DNA of 64,000 nt from HLUCCA09 sp039822045 (GTDB lineage: Bacteria > Pseudomonadota > Alphaproteobacteria > Rhodobacterales > Rhodobacteraceae). The position numbers and the translations under genes are program-made. A model generated the notes under the pieces. The model saw nothing but the letters and a program-made list of their open reading frames with translations, did no database searches and was not told the origin of the DNA. Shown here piece by piece: positions 1 to 8,118 of this stretch. The DNA is taken from the NCBI GenBank assembly GCA_039822045.1, contig JBCBMY010000006.1:247707-311706 (forward strand), written 5' to 3'. Numbering within the stretch: position 1 is the first letter of the stretch; the number at the start of each line of letters is the position of its first letter.

Positions 1-788
1 GTCAGCACGCCGAGGCTCGCCGGGTCAACGCCGACAATGGTCTCCGCACCCGCTGCGCGTGCGAGCTTCGCGATCTCTGCCGCCCCCGTCTCGATCGTCC
101 CCAGATAGGCCGGGTTCTCGAAATAGACGGCGGCGACATCGTCCCCAAGCTTGGCCTTGAGATCGCCAAGGTCGAGCCGACCTGAGGTGGGGTCGGCGGC
201 CACCTCGACCACCTCGATGGCCGTCTCCATCTCGGCGGGCTGGCAATAGGTGTGGATGACGCTCAGGCGCTCGGGGTCCGACAGGGCGGGCACGAGCACC
301 TTCGAGCGGCCCGTAATCCGCTGGGCCATCCGCATCGCATGCCCGATGGCGCAGCCCCAAGAATAGACGGGCAGCTGCACCACATCGAGGTTCAGTAGCG
401 CGCCAAGCTGGGAGTTGAACTCGAACCACGTCTGGTTGCGCCCATGGTCAGACTGATAGCTGCCCCAGACATTGGTCGCGAACTCCGTCCGCCCGACGAT
501 CTCATCCACGATGGCCGGCACATGATGCTGCCAGACGCCCGCGCCCAGGAAGCTCAGATTGGTCTCGCAGTCTTCGTTCTTTTTGAGCTTGGTCAGCAGA
601 TCGCGGCGCAGCTCGACCTCGGAGGTCAGGGCCGGGGGCAGGTCCAAAGGCGCCTTGCGGAAGTGGTCTTCCGGTATCTGTTCGAACACTTCGGCCACGG
701 ACGACGCTCCGATCTCCGCCAACATGGCGTCAATGACGCCCGGCGCAGAGTTCGCCATCCATGGATGCGCGCGCATCTCACTTCCCAT
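1..788 (-). CDS. gcvPA: Glycine dehydrogenase (decarboxylating) subunit 1-like protein, partial (C-terminus off left edge)
   Basis: Reading the minus strand from an ATG at 788 gives 262 codons with no stop before the window edge. The protein resembles the N-terminal half-subunit of the split P-protein of the glycine cleavage system, a PLP enzyme that decarboxylates glycine. Family-like stretches are NLSFLGAGVWQHHVPAIVDE, SYQSDHGRNQTWFEFNSQLG, and near residue 225 AAVYFENPAYLG followed by GVDPASLG. The start is supported by AGGGAG about 7 nt upstream. The pyridoxal lysine lies in subunit 2 in this family, so a gcvPB partner would be expected to the left. The gene sits 77 nt downstream of, and on the same strand as, an ATP-NAD kinase family gene. 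The real substrate is uncertain, because split P-protein homologues also occur outside glycine cleavage operons and no gcvT or gcvH is visible. Confidence 0.8.
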   Translation of the reverse strand, partial: MGSEMRAHPWMANSAPGVIDAMLAEIGASSVAEVFEQIPEDHFRKAPLDLPPALTSEVELRRDLLTKLKKNEDCETNLSFLGAGVWQHHVPAIVDEIVGRTEFATNVWGSYQSDHGRNQTWFEFNSQLGALLNLDVVQLPVYSWGCAIGHAMRMAQRITGRSKVLVPALSDPERLSVIHTYCQPAEMETAIEVVEVAADPTSGRLDLGDLKAKLGDDVAAVYFENPAYLGTIETGAAEIAKLARAAGAETIVGVDPASLGVL

Positions 789-832
789 CGACTTGCTCCC
801 TGTCAGTGTTCAGTTATTGTCTCGCTGAATTA

Positions 833-858
833 GTGCACAAAAGTTCGCATATCGCACA
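833..858. promoter_or_regulatory. Putative operator half-pair (GCACA ... CGCACA, 19-bp phase)
   Basis: The gap between the NAD kinase-like gene and gcvPA carries TGCACA at 834-839 and CGCACA at 853-858, with AAAAGTTC between them. The same arrangement with the same 19-bp phase occurs at 2151-2177 in front of the divergent transporter operon. A common regulator is inferred; its gene is not identified in the window. Confidence 0.4.
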
Positions 859-865
859 GCCTGAA

Positions 866-1978
866 TCAACTCGTGCCGACACGCATCACCATTTCCCGGC
901 CCCGCGCCGTGTGAACACGTAGGAAGCCGCTGAGTTCCTGGTCGAGCTCCGGGTCGCCGGTGTCGATCCAGAGCTTGGGTTGGGAGAGGGCGGACAGCTT
1001 GTCCTCGGTCGCGAGCACGATCAGCCCCTCCCGCCCAGCCTTGCGCGTGAGCGCCGGGCTGATCTGCTGATTGCCGCGACCGAGGAGAAAGCCCTGCTGG
1101 CCCGTCACGCCGAGGACGAGCCGGACAGGACGTCCCTCGGCGAGCCCCTCAAGATCGGTAGAGGTGGCGTCCCGCGCCACAACCTGGCGGTCCAGGATGG
1201 CGTCGATCCCTAGCACGCTCGGCTCGATCCCGATGGCCTGTGCCACGGTGCCCGCGCTGGTTCCAGGACCGACCACGTAGAGTGTCCCAGGTTCCATGCT
1301 TTCGGCCACTTCGGCCGCAGCGCCCTTAAGCGCGACGGTCCAGTCGCGCCGCGGCCCGCCCTTGGACGCTTGGATGCGGTTGCGCGCAAGTGGCGTGCGC
1401 GCATGGCCATAAAGCTTCGGCGCTAGCCGACCCGCGCGTAGAGCGTCCTCGTCGATATCCATCACTTCGGCCGCCGCGGTCCACGCAATACGCCCAGGCG
1501 AGGTGACAAGGTCGCCGAGCAAGGCACCCGCTGCGTCTGGAGACACCGCAAAGACGCCGGAGTGCATTTTGACACCGCAGGGGATCCCCAGGATCGCCTG
1601 ATGAGGTGCGGCTCGGGAGGCCACATCCCGCGCCGTGCCGTCACCGCCGGCAAACACCACCAGATCGACCTGCTCCATGGCATCGACCGCCTCGCGCGTG
1701 TCCCGGGCCGTCCCGCTCCGATCGTTCACGGCGACAGGGGTCACATCGAGACCGAGATCCGCAAGACAGTCCGTGCCGAGATCCCCCGCCGCGGCAAAGA
1801 TCCTTGACCCCGGCGCGCGTTCGGCGAGAAGCCTGAGGGCCCGCCTCGCCCGTTCGCCAGCATGGGCAACGGCGCCCCGGCGTTTCGCTTCCGCCACCGT
1901 GTCCGGTCCGTCGGTGCCCTTAAGGCCAACGGCACCGCCGAGACCTGCAATCGGGTTCACGATCAAACCGATCTTCAT
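866..1978 (-). CDS. ATP-NAD kinase family protein (COG3199-like)
   Basis: A 370-residue cytoplasmic protein that begins MKIGLIVNPIAGLGG and carries the diacylglycerol/NAD kinase phosphate-binding motif FAGGDGTARD near residue 110. These place it in the ATP-NAD kinase/AcoX-like family, which is distinct from the essential NadK. Family members are often found next to catabolic dehydrogenases, but their physiological reaction is poorly defined. ATG 1978 was chosen over a TTG 21 nt upstream because the conserved family start is MKIGLIVNP and GGAG lies about 11 nt before it. The gene precedes gcvPA on the same strand and is divergent from the transporter operon starting at 2251, with a 272-nt control region between them. 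It could supply NADP or a modified cofactor to the pathway; that is inference. Confidence 0.75.
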   Translation of the reverse strand: MKIGLIVNPIAGLGGAVGLKGTDGPDTVAEAKRRGAVAHAGERARRALRLLAERAPGSRIFAAAGDLGTDCLADLGLDVTPVAVNDRSGTARDTREAVDAMEQVDLVVFAGGDGTARDVASRAAPHQAILGIPCGVKMHSGVFAVSPDAAGALLGDLVTSPGRIAWTAAAEVMDIDEDALRAGRLAPKLYGHARTPLARNRIQASKGGPRRDWTVALKGAAAEVAESMEPGTLYVVGPGTSAGTVAQAIGIEPSVLGIDAILDRQVVARDATSTDLEGLAEGRPVRLVLGVTGQQGFLLGRGNQQISPALTRKAGREGLIVLATEDKLSALSQPKLWIDTGDPELDQELSGFLRVHTARGREMVMRVGTS

Positions 1979-2150
1979 CGACACTTGGTCTCCGCCCAAT
2001 TCGAGCCGGCCGCGCAGCGCACGAATGTTCGCTTTCCGATCCTGCTTCGGACAAGTCTCTCCCCGCTGGTTCAGATTTCAAGTGCTGAGCCGAATTGAAG
2101 CAGGCCCAAGGCTTTCGTTGACAGATTCGTGAGACTCACCCCACGGTCAA

Positions 2151-2178
2151 TGCGCACAGAAGTTCATTTTGCGCACAA
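2151..2178. promoter_or_regulatory. Putative operator in divergent region (two CGCACA repeats)
   Basis: CGCACA occurs at 2153-2158 and 2172-2177, 19 bp apart, with GAAGTTC in between. It lies between the NAD kinase-like gene (minus) and the binding-protein gene (plus). It matches the spacing and core of the element at 833-858, so both transcription units may answer to one regulator. Confidence 0.4.
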
Positions 2179-2250
2179 ATTGCCCGAACGCGGGCCGATA
2201 GGGGGGCCGGTCGCCAAGCGCAGCCGGCGGAACAGCTGGAGGATACCCTC

Positions 2251-3060
2251 ATGCTCAGACGTACCGTTCTTTTCGCCGCCGCAGGTCTCGCGGCCCTTGG
2301 GCTCTCCATAGCGCCTGTCGCAGCAAAGTCGCTGGATGACATCCTGTCTGACGGCACGATCCGTATCGGCATCAACCCCAACTTCCCCAACATGTCGACG
2401 CGCAACGATGCCGGGGAATGGGTGGGCTTCGACATCGAGATCGGCAAGGCTCTCGCGGATCGGCTTGGCGTGGAAGTCGAGTGGGTGCCGACGGAAACGC
2501 CCCAGCGCGTGCCGTTTCTTGTGTCCGACCGGATCGACATCTCGCTTGGGGCACTGACGCGGAACTCCGAGCGCGCCAAGCTGATCGATTACACCGTGCC
2601 GCTCCACACCGAGGTGCTGGCCGTGCTCGCCACCGACAAGATTGAGGGCGACAGCTGGGAAGAGTTCAACAAGGATGGCGTCGTGCTCGCCAACATGCGC
2701 GGCAACTGGACGGTCGGCTGGATCGAAGAGAACATGCCGAATGTCGAGCTTGAGCTTGTCGACACGCTGGCCGACACCGTGCGGCTTGTCGGTCAGGGCC
2801 GGGCGGATGCCATCGTCGAGAACATCGACTTCTTCATGGCCTTCACCGAGAACTATCCCGACGTGAGCTGGCGCGTGGTGGAGAACCCGATCTTCGTCGC
2901 CTACTGTGCCATCGGTGTGGCCCAGGGCAATGACAACCTCACCGAGGTGCTCAACATCATCCTCTATGACCTGCACTCCTCGGGCATGGTCAACGCCACC
3001 TGGGAAGAGTTCTACGGCGCGCCCATGCTGCGCACGGTCGATCCCGACCCGTACTTCTGA
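2251..3060 (+). CDS. Amino-acid ABC transporter periplasmic binding protein (SBP_bac_3)
   Basis: A 269-residue secreted binding protein. Residues 1-25 form a Sec signal (two arginines, a hydrophobic run, cleavage near APVAAKS). The mature part starts SLDDILSDGTIRIGINPNFP, the usual opening of family 3 polar amino-acid binding proteins, and contains GFDIEIGKALADRLG and the DFFMAFTENYP segment. The start is backed by GGAGGA 8 nt upstream. It heads an operon with two permeases, an ATPase and an enolase-superfamily enzyme, which suggests that the ligand is an imino or amino acid processed by the enzyme next door. Hydroxyproline or a derivative is the best guess from context. A strong hairpin follows the stop codon and probably keeps this transcript more abundant than the permease part. 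Confidence 0.9.
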   Translation: MLRRTVLFAAAGLAALGLSIAPVAAKSLDDILSDGTIRIGINPNFPNMSTRNDAGEWVGFDIEIGKALADRLGVEVEWVPTETPQRVPFLVSDRIDISLGALTRNSERAKLIDYTVPLHTEVLAVLATDKIEGDSWEEFNKDGVVLANMRGNWTVGWIEENMPNVELELVDTLADTVRLVGQGRADAIVENIDFFMAFTENYPDVSWRVVENPIFVAYCAIGVAQGNDNLTEVLNIILYDLHSSGMVNATWEEFYGAPMLRTVDPDPYF

Positions 3061-3070
3061 GGCTCCCTGC

Positions 3071-3104
3071 CTCTGCCCGGCCTTCGGGTCGGGCAGAGTG
3101 TTTT
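3071..3104 (+). terminator. Intercistronic hairpin after the binding-protein gene
   Basis: A 12-bp stem, CTCTGCCCGGCC (3071-3082) pairing with 3087-3098 (one G-T), closes a TTCG tetraloop and is followed by TGTTTT. It lies between the binding protein and the first permease. It can act as a partial terminator or a 3' stabiliser that raises binding-protein dosage. Confidence 0.75.
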
Positions 3105-3129
3105 GACGGCGACGCGTTAACGGGCAGGC

Positions 3130-3807
3130 ATGGACTACAGGTTTCAATACGGCGTCGTCTGGGACAATGTCGACGCGCTCCTTCAGGGCGCGTGGCTGAC
3201 GTTTCAGCTCGGCGTTATCGCCTTCATGGGCGGCCTGCTGATCGGCCTCGTCGGCGCTGCGATCAAGAGCTTTGCGCCCCAACCCTTCCGCTTTCTGGTC
3301 GACGCCTATGTGGTGTTCATCACCAACACGCCGGCGCTGATCCAGATCTACTTTCTCTATTTCGGCCTGCCAGAGTTCGGCATCCGCTGGTCGAGCGAGG
3401 CCTGCGTCCTCATTGGGCTGATCCTCAACGCGGGCGCCTATCTGACCCTGATCCTGCGCGCCGGGTTCCTGTCGGTCCGCAAGACAGAGCTTGAGGCCGG
3501 CGTCACGCTGGGCTTCTCAGTCATCCAGCAGGTACGCTACATCATCGTTCCGCATATCGCGAAGTCGATCTACCCGGCCGTCGCGAACTTCTTCATCGTG
3601 ATCCTTGTGATGGGCACCTCCATCGGCGCTGTGATCGGCGTGGATGAGCTGACCGGGACCGCGATCAACCTCTCCACCGTCAACTATCGGTGGCTGGAGT
3701 ACTTCTCCGTCATCGCCGTGATGTACGTGGTGCTGACCTTTGTCGCGAGCATCGGGCTCGCGCTCTTTGGGCGCTGGGCGTTCCGCGTGAAGGCGCGGAT
3801 CTTCTGA
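3130..3807 (+). CDS. Amino-acid ABC transporter permease
   Basis: A 225-residue HisM/GlnP-type inner-membrane permease. Several hydrophobic helices are visible (AFMGGLLIGLVGAAI, VLIGLILNAGAYLTLILRAG, FFIVILVMGTSIGAVIG), with the cytoplasmic coupling segment KTELEAGVTLGFSVIQQ near residues 119-135, equivalent to the EAA loop of this family. Its stop overlaps the start of the second permease (TGATG), so the two are translationally coupled and probably form the heterodimeric channel for the binding protein encoded upstream. Confidence 0.88.
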   Translation: MDYRFQYGVVWDNVDALLQGAWLTFQLGVIAFMGGLLIGLVGAAIKSFAPQPFRFLVDAYVVFITNTPALIQIYFLYFGLPEFGIRWSSEACVLIGLILNAGAYLTLILRAGFLSVRKTELEAGVTLGFSVIQQVRYIIVPHIAKSIYPAVANFFIVILVMGTSIGAVIGVDELTGTAINLSTVNYRWLEYFSVIAVMYVVLTFVASIGLALFGRWAFRVKARIF

Positions 3808-4520
3808 TGGAGCGCATCATCGAACAGCTCCCCCGGTTCTTCACCGAGGGCAACATGCTGCTCCTGCTGGAGGCGGCGGGGCTGACCCTCGCGATGACCT
3901 TCGTCGGTTGCCTCATCGGGTTCGGCCTCGCCTTCGTGTTGGTCTACCTTCGGCAGGCGCCGGGGCTCTGGGCGCTCCCGCTCCGGCTCATTTGCATCGC
4001 CTATGTCGAGATCTTCCGGCGGATCCCATTTCTTGTCGTGATCTACCTGGTGCTGTTCTTCATCCAGACAGTGAGCAGTGACGCCTCGCTCTTCACCATC
4101 GCGGTGATCGCGATCTGCATCTACGCCATCGCCTATACTGCCGACATCATCCGCGGCGGCCTGGAATCCGTGCCACGCACGCAGATCGAGGCGGCGCAGG
4201 CGATGAATATGTCCCGCCTGCGCACGACCTTCACGGTTGTCCTGCCGCAGGCCTGGCCCGTCATCATCCCACCCGCCATCGCCTTTGCCGTCTCCTTCAT
4301 CAAGGACACCGCGCTGGTCAGCCAGATCGGTGTCTTTGAGCTGACCTTCCGTGGCAAGGAGTTGAACAATCAGGGGTTTTCGGGCGTCCTCGTCTACGGC
4401 ACCATCGCGATGTGCTACTTCATGATCTCTTTCCCGCTCAGCCTGCTGGGCCAGCACCTGGAGAAGCGTCTTGCCACACCTCGCGGTGAACGACGTGCGC
4501 GCAAAGTACGGCGCGCTTGA
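3807..4520 (+). CDS. Amino-acid ABC transporter permease
   Basis: A 237-residue second permease of the same HisM/GlnP family. It starts MERIIEQLPRFFTEGN, and the EAA-like loop is PRTQIEAAQAMNMSRLRTTF near residues 125-144. The 3' end overlaps the ATPase gene by 50 nt in another frame, with an Arg-rich cytoplasmic tail (RLATPRGERRARKVRRA). Longer frames open upstream, but the ATG at 3807, coupled to the previous stop, matches the family length. Confidence 0.88.
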   Translation: MERIIEQLPRFFTEGNMLLLLEAAGLTLAMTFVGCLIGFGLAFVLVYLRQAPGLWALPLRLICIAYVEIFRRIPFLVVIYLVLFFIQTVSSDASLFTIAVIAICIYAIAYTADIIRGGLESVPRTQIEAAQAMNMSRLRTTFTVVLPQAWPVIIPPAIAFAVSFIKDTALVSQIGVFELTFRGKELNNQGFSGVLVYGTIAMCYFMISFPLSLLGQHLEKRLATPRGERRARKVRRA

Positions 4521-5208
4521 AGTCCTCAAGGGCGTGACGTTTTCCATGGGCAAGGGCGAGGTCCTGGCCCTTGTTGGGCCGTCGGGCTCGGGCAAGTCGA
4601 CAGTTCTAAGGACGCTTGTGGGCCTTACGCCGGCCACGCGGGGGCAAGTTGAGATCGATGGGACGGCGATCGATTACCGCAGCTCCGGTGCCGTTCGGGC
4701 CGCGCGAGACCGCATGGCGATCGTCTTTCAGCAATACAACCTCTTTCAGAACATGGACGTGATGCGCAACGTCACAATCGCGCCGATCAAGATCAAACGG
4801 CGGCCAACCCGGGAGGTGATGGCGGAGGCCGACCGCCTCCTCGACATGGTGGGCCTTGCCCACAAGAAGGACGCCTATCCCGACGAGCTTTCTGGCGGTC
4901 AGCAACAGCGTGTTGCCATCGCCCGCGCCCTCGCGCTCCAGCCCGAGATCTTGCTGTTGGACGAGGTGACCTCAGCGCTCGACCCCGAACTTGTCACAGA
5001 GGTGCTCGACACGATCCGCCGCCTCGCCCGCGAGGGGATGAGCATGATCATCGTCAGCCACGAGATGGCGTTTGTCCGCGAAGTGGCAGATCAGGTCGTC
5101 TTCATGGACCAGGGCGAGGTGATCGAGGTGGGGCGGCCTTCCGAGATGTTCGAGGCTCCCAGGACCGTCCGGGCACGCGACTTCTTCGGCAAGATCATCC
5201 GACACTAA
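4471..5208 (+). CDS. Amino-acid ABC transporter ATP-binding protein
   Basis: A 245-residue ATPase of the GlnQ/HisP class. Walker A is GPSGSGKST (36-44), the Q-loop VFQQYNLF (85-92), the signature LSGGQQQ (140-146), Walker B ILLLDE (160-165) and the switch histidine VSH near 197. The start is a TTG with GGAG about 7 nt upstream inside the permease gene. The 50-nt overlap is long but both frames are well supported. It powers the two permeases upstream. The TAA stop shares an A with an ATG at 5208, so the next gene is coupled. Confidence 0.9.
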   Translation: MPHLAVNDVRAKYGALEVLKGVTFSMGKGEVLALVGPSGSGKSTVLRTLVGLTPATRGQVEIDGTAIDYRSSGAVRAARDRMAIVFQQYNLFQNMDVMRNVTIAPIKIKRRPTREVMAEADRLLDMVGLAHKKDAYPDELSGGQQQRVAIARALALQPEILLLDEVTSALDPELVTEVLDTIRRLAREGMSMIIVSHEMAFVREVADQVVFMDQGEVIEVGRPSEMFEAPRTVRARDFFGKIIRH

Positions 5209-5219
5209 TGGGGGGCGCG

Positions 5220-6323
5220 ATGAAGATCGCCGCAATACGCACGTACCAGATCGATTTGCCCCTCAAGGAGGGCCGCTACGCCTGGGCCGACGGGAAGTAT
5301 GTCGACGTCTTCGATTCCACGGTGGTGGAGATCGTGACGGATGAGGGGCTTTCGGGCTTTGGTGAGGTTTGCCCCCTTGGCCCCTTTTACCTGCCCGCCT
5401 ATGGTCCCGGCGCCCGGGCCGGCATCGCCGAGCTTGCGCCGCATCTGATCGGGCTTGATCCGCGCCAAATCACCGTGGTGGAGCAGGTGATGGATCGGGC
5501 CCTCCTCGGCCACCCTTACGTGAAGTCTGCGCTCGACATGGCGTGCTGGGACGTGCTGGGGAAGGCTGCGGGCCTGCCTGTGGCAACGCTTCTGGGCGGG
5601 CGTCATGGGCCCTCCATCGCGCTCTATCGCGCCATCTCTCAGGGCAGCGCGGAGGCGATGGCGGAGAACGTCGCCGGCTACCGCGCCGAGGGCTACACAA
5701 AGTTCCAGCTCAAGGTCGGCGGCGGCCCCTCGGACGACATCGACCGCATCCGCGCGGTCGCGCAGGTGCTCCAGCCCGGCGATGTGCTGGTGGCGGACGC
5801 CAACACGGGCTGGACCTCTGCCGACGCCTTGCGCGTGGTGAACGCGGTCCACGATATGGACGTCTTCATCGAACAGCCCTGCCGCACCTACGACGAGTGT
5901 CTTGGCATCCGGCAGGCCACAACGCTGCCCTTCATCCTCGACGAAAACATCGACGGGCTCGACGCCTTTATGCGGGCCCACGGCGACCGGGCGATGAACG
6001 CGATCAACCTCAAGATCTCAAAGGTCGGCGGCCTGACCAAGGCCAGCCGGATCCGCGATCTCTGCGTGGCGCTGGGTTATCCGATGTGTATCGAGGACAG
6101 CTGGGGCGGCGACATCGTGACGGCCGCCATCGCGGCTCTGTCCCACTCGACGCCCGAACGCTTCCGCTTTTCCGCGACCGACTTCAACTCCTACGTCACG
6201 GTGGCCATCGCTGAAGGCGCGCCGCAGCGGGTGAACGGCACGATGGCGGCGTCAGACGCACCGGGCCTCGGCGTCAGCCTCATGCGGGATGTCGCGGGCA
6301 CGCCTGTAGGCGAGTTCACCTAG
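5220..6323 (+). CDS. Mandelate racemase/muconate lactonizing family enzyme, probable cis-3-hydroxy-L-proline dehydratase or related imino-acid enzyme
   Basis: A 367-residue enolase-superfamily protein. The N-terminal capping domain starts MKIAAIRTYQIDLPLKEGRY. The barrel carries KFQLKVG (the KxK-type base, residues ~161-167), metal ligands in VADAN (~194), EQPCRT (~221) and DENIDG (~245), and NLKISKVGG with a second KxK lysine (~267). Relatives that carry the LKISKVGGL and EDSWGGD segments and sit beside imino-acid transporters include cis-3-hydroxyproline dehydratases and hydroxyproline-betaine epimerases. The dehydratase assignment rests mainly on the proline-racemase-family neighbour. ATG 5220 has a GGGGGG Shine-Dalgarno; ATG 5208, overlapping the upstream stop, is the alternative. 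The stop overlaps tail-to-tail by 4 nt with the opposing gene. Confidence 0.8.
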   Translation: MKIAAIRTYQIDLPLKEGRYAWADGKYVDVFDSTVVEIVTDEGLSGFGEVCPLGPFYLPAYGPGARAGIAELAPHLIGLDPRQITVVEQVMDRALLGHPYVKSALDMACWDVLGKAAGLPVATLLGGRHGPSIALYRAISQGSAEAMAENVAGYRAEGYTKFQLKVGGGPSDDIDRIRAVAQVLQPGDVLVADANTGWTSADALRVVNAVHDMDVFIEQPCRTYDECLGIRQATTLPFILDENIDGLDAFMRAHGDRAMNAINLKISKVGGLTKASRIRDLCVALGYPMCIEDSWGGDIVTAAIAALSHSTPERFRFSATDFNSYVTVAIAEGAPQRVNGTMAASDAPGLGVSLMRDVAGTPVGEFT

Positions 6324-7348
6324 GCGCCCGGCCAAGTGTCCGACAGCCGATATCCTTCCGGCCAGGGATCGTCCGGCGCGAGCATGTGCTGGTGCGTCCC
6401 TGTGATCCAGGCGCGCCCGGAGATCTCTGGCACGATCCCTACGCGGTCGCCAATGCGCGCTTCCCCCATAAGGCGCCCGGTGAACTCAGAGTCGATGACC
6501 GAGCGCGCCACCAGCGTGTCGCCGGGCCCCATCTCGCCCCGCGCCGCCAACAGGGCGAGCCGCGCGGACACCGCCGTTCCCGTGGGAGACCGGTCGATCT
6601 TGCCCGGCCGAATGGCGACCGCGTGTCGTGTCACCAGGCGCGTCCCCTCCCGCTCAATGCCTCCGGCAAAGAGGCAGAAGGAGATATGGTTCCAGCCCTC
6701 AAGCACGGGGTGGCTGAACCCAATCTGCTCCTCTGCTGCGGCAGTGATCCGCACCCCGAGTGCAGCCAGATCCGCGCATTCCGACGGGACGAGCGCTAAG
6801 CCAAGCGCGGCTGCATCGACCACTACGAAGCTGTCCCCGCCAAAAGCGATATCCACCGTGAGCGCTGGCAGCCCCTCCACTTCAAGCGGCGCCGAAAGAC
6901 GGTCGGCAAAGGACGGCAGGTTCGTCACCGCCACTTGCTCCACGACGCCGTCCTTGCAGGTCGCACGCAAGTCGACCAGTCCGCCAGGCGCTTCCAGCGT
7001 GATCCGCGTCTCGGGCTCTGTCATCGGCAGGATCCCGGTCTCGAGCAGGACCGTCGCCACGCAGATCGAGTTCGAGCCCGACATCGGCGGCGTATCTGCC
7101 GGCTCCATGATGATGAACGCAGCGTTCGCACGCGGATCTTTCGGTGGCACGAGCAGATTCACATGGCGAAAAACGCCACCGCGCGGCTCGTTCAGCACGA
7201 AGTTCCGCAGGGTCTCGTCGCGCGCGATGAACTCCCGCTGCTCCCACAGCGTTTCGCCCGGCGGAGACGCGACGCCGCCCACAATCACGTCCCCCACTTC
7301 CCCGGCAGCATGGGCGCTGACCACATGAACGATTGTCTTCGCGCGCAT
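6320..7348 (-). CDS. Proline racemase family protein, probable trans-3-hydroxy-L-proline dehydratase
   Basis: A 342-residue cytoplasmic member of the proline racemase superfamily. The two catalytic positions, Cys in racemases and epimerases, are Ser90 (PPMSGSNSICVAT) and Thr256 (KIDRSPTGTAVSA). Loss of the second Cys to Thr is the mark of trans-3-hydroxyproline dehydratases, which make delta-1-pyrroline-2-carboxylate. The Ser at the first site and SGSN in place of CGHN are further differences. The start ATG 7348 has AAGGAAGGGG upstream. The gene converges on the enolase-superfamily gene, and the two dehydratases would cover both isomers of 3-hydroxyproline. A pyrroline-carboxylate reductase is not in the window. 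4-Hydroxyproline epimerase activity is unlikely without the two cysteines. Confidence 0.8.
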   Translation of the reverse strand: MRAKTIVHVVSAHAAGEVGDVIVGGVASPPGETLWEQREFIARDETLRNFVLNEPRGGVFRHVNLLVPPKDPRANAAFIIMEPADTPPMSGSNSICVATVLLETGILPMTEPETRITLEAPGGLVDLRATCKDGVVEQVAVTNLPSFADRLSAPLEVEGLPALTVDIAFGGDSFVVVDAAALGLALVPSECADLAALGVRITAAAEEQIGFSHPVLEGWNHISFCLFAGGIEREGTRLVTRHAVAIRPGKIDRSPTGTAVSARLALLAARGEMGPGDTLVARSVIDSEFTGRLMGEARIGDRVGIVPEISGRAWITGTHQHMLAPDDPWPEGYRLSDTWPGA

Positions 7349-7413
7349 GGCACCCCTTCCTTCCGGCCGGCCCTTCAATCACGAGCCCCCGAGACCCAAC
7401 GGAGCATCCCCGC

Positions 7414-8118
7414 ATGATCAGGTTCTTCTACAACATGGCGCCAAACCCAATGAAAGTGGCGCTTTTTCTTGAGGAATCCGGCGTCGACTACGAACTCGTG
7501 CCCATCGAAACGCGCAAGGCCGAGCAGCATACCGAGACGTTCAAGGCGCTGAACCCCAACTCCAAGCTGCCCGTCATCACCGACGGCGACGTGGTCATCT
7601 TCGACAGCAACGCCATCCTGCTCTACCTGGCGGAGAAGACCGGTCAGTTCCTCCCGCCCGCTGGCGACAAGGCCCGCGGCGACCTGCTCTCGTGGCTGAT
7701 GTTTGTCGCCTCCGGCCTTGGTCCCTTCTCCGGCCAGGCCGTCCACTTCCGCAACTTCGCGCCCGAAAAGGTGCCCTACGGCCTTAAGCGCTACGATTTC
7801 GAGGCTCGCCGGCACTGGCAGATCGTGGATGATCGGCTCGCCAAGGGCCGCTACATGCTGGGCGACACCTACACCATCGTGGATATGGCCGTCTGGGGCT
7901 GGGGCGACCGGCTGACCTACATGCTAGGCGACGACAACATCATGGAGAAATACCCCCATCTCGACCGCCTGATGCAGGAGATCGAGGCCCGCCCCGCGGC
8001 CATCCGCGCCCGCGCCATCAAGGACAATCACGAGTTCCAGAAGGAGTTCGACGAGGTCGCGCTCCGCTCCCTTTACCCGCAGCTCTTCGCGCCGGATCCG
8101 GTCTGGTCGGATGCGTGA
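7414..8118 (+). CDS. Glutathione S-transferase family protein
   Basis: A 234-residue cytosolic GST-like protein. The thioredoxin-fold N-domain includes YNMAPNPMKVALFLEE (Ser/Cys position replaced by the APNP context), the cis-proline NSKLPVI and the gamma-glutamyl-binding motif DSNAILLYLAEK (~residues 65-76). The helical C-domain carries YTIVDMAVWGWGDR, typical of the Ure2p/YfcG-like (nu) group, which often shows disulfide-bond reductase activity. ATG 7414 has GGAG 9 nt upstream. It overlaps the next SDR gene by 8 nt, so the two are co-translated. Its role is unknown; it lies between the imino-acid and peptide transport units. Confidence 0.85.
   Translation: MIRFFYNMAPNPMKVALFLEESGVDYELVPIETRKAEQHTETFKALNPNSKLPVITDGDVVIFDSNAILLYLAEKTGQFLPPAGDKARGDLLSWLMFVASGLGPFSGQAVHFRNFAPEKVPYGLKRYDFEARRHWQIVDDRLAKGRYMLGDTYTIVDMAVWGWGDRLTYMLGDDNIMEKYPHLDRLMQEIEARPAAIRARAIKDNHEFQKEFDEVALRSLYPQLFAPDPVWSDA

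Noticed and set aside
3684..4637. Antisense open frame of 317 codons over the second amino-acid permease
   Set aside because: It is charged and His/Asp-rich, without homology, and lies opposite clear transporter genes.
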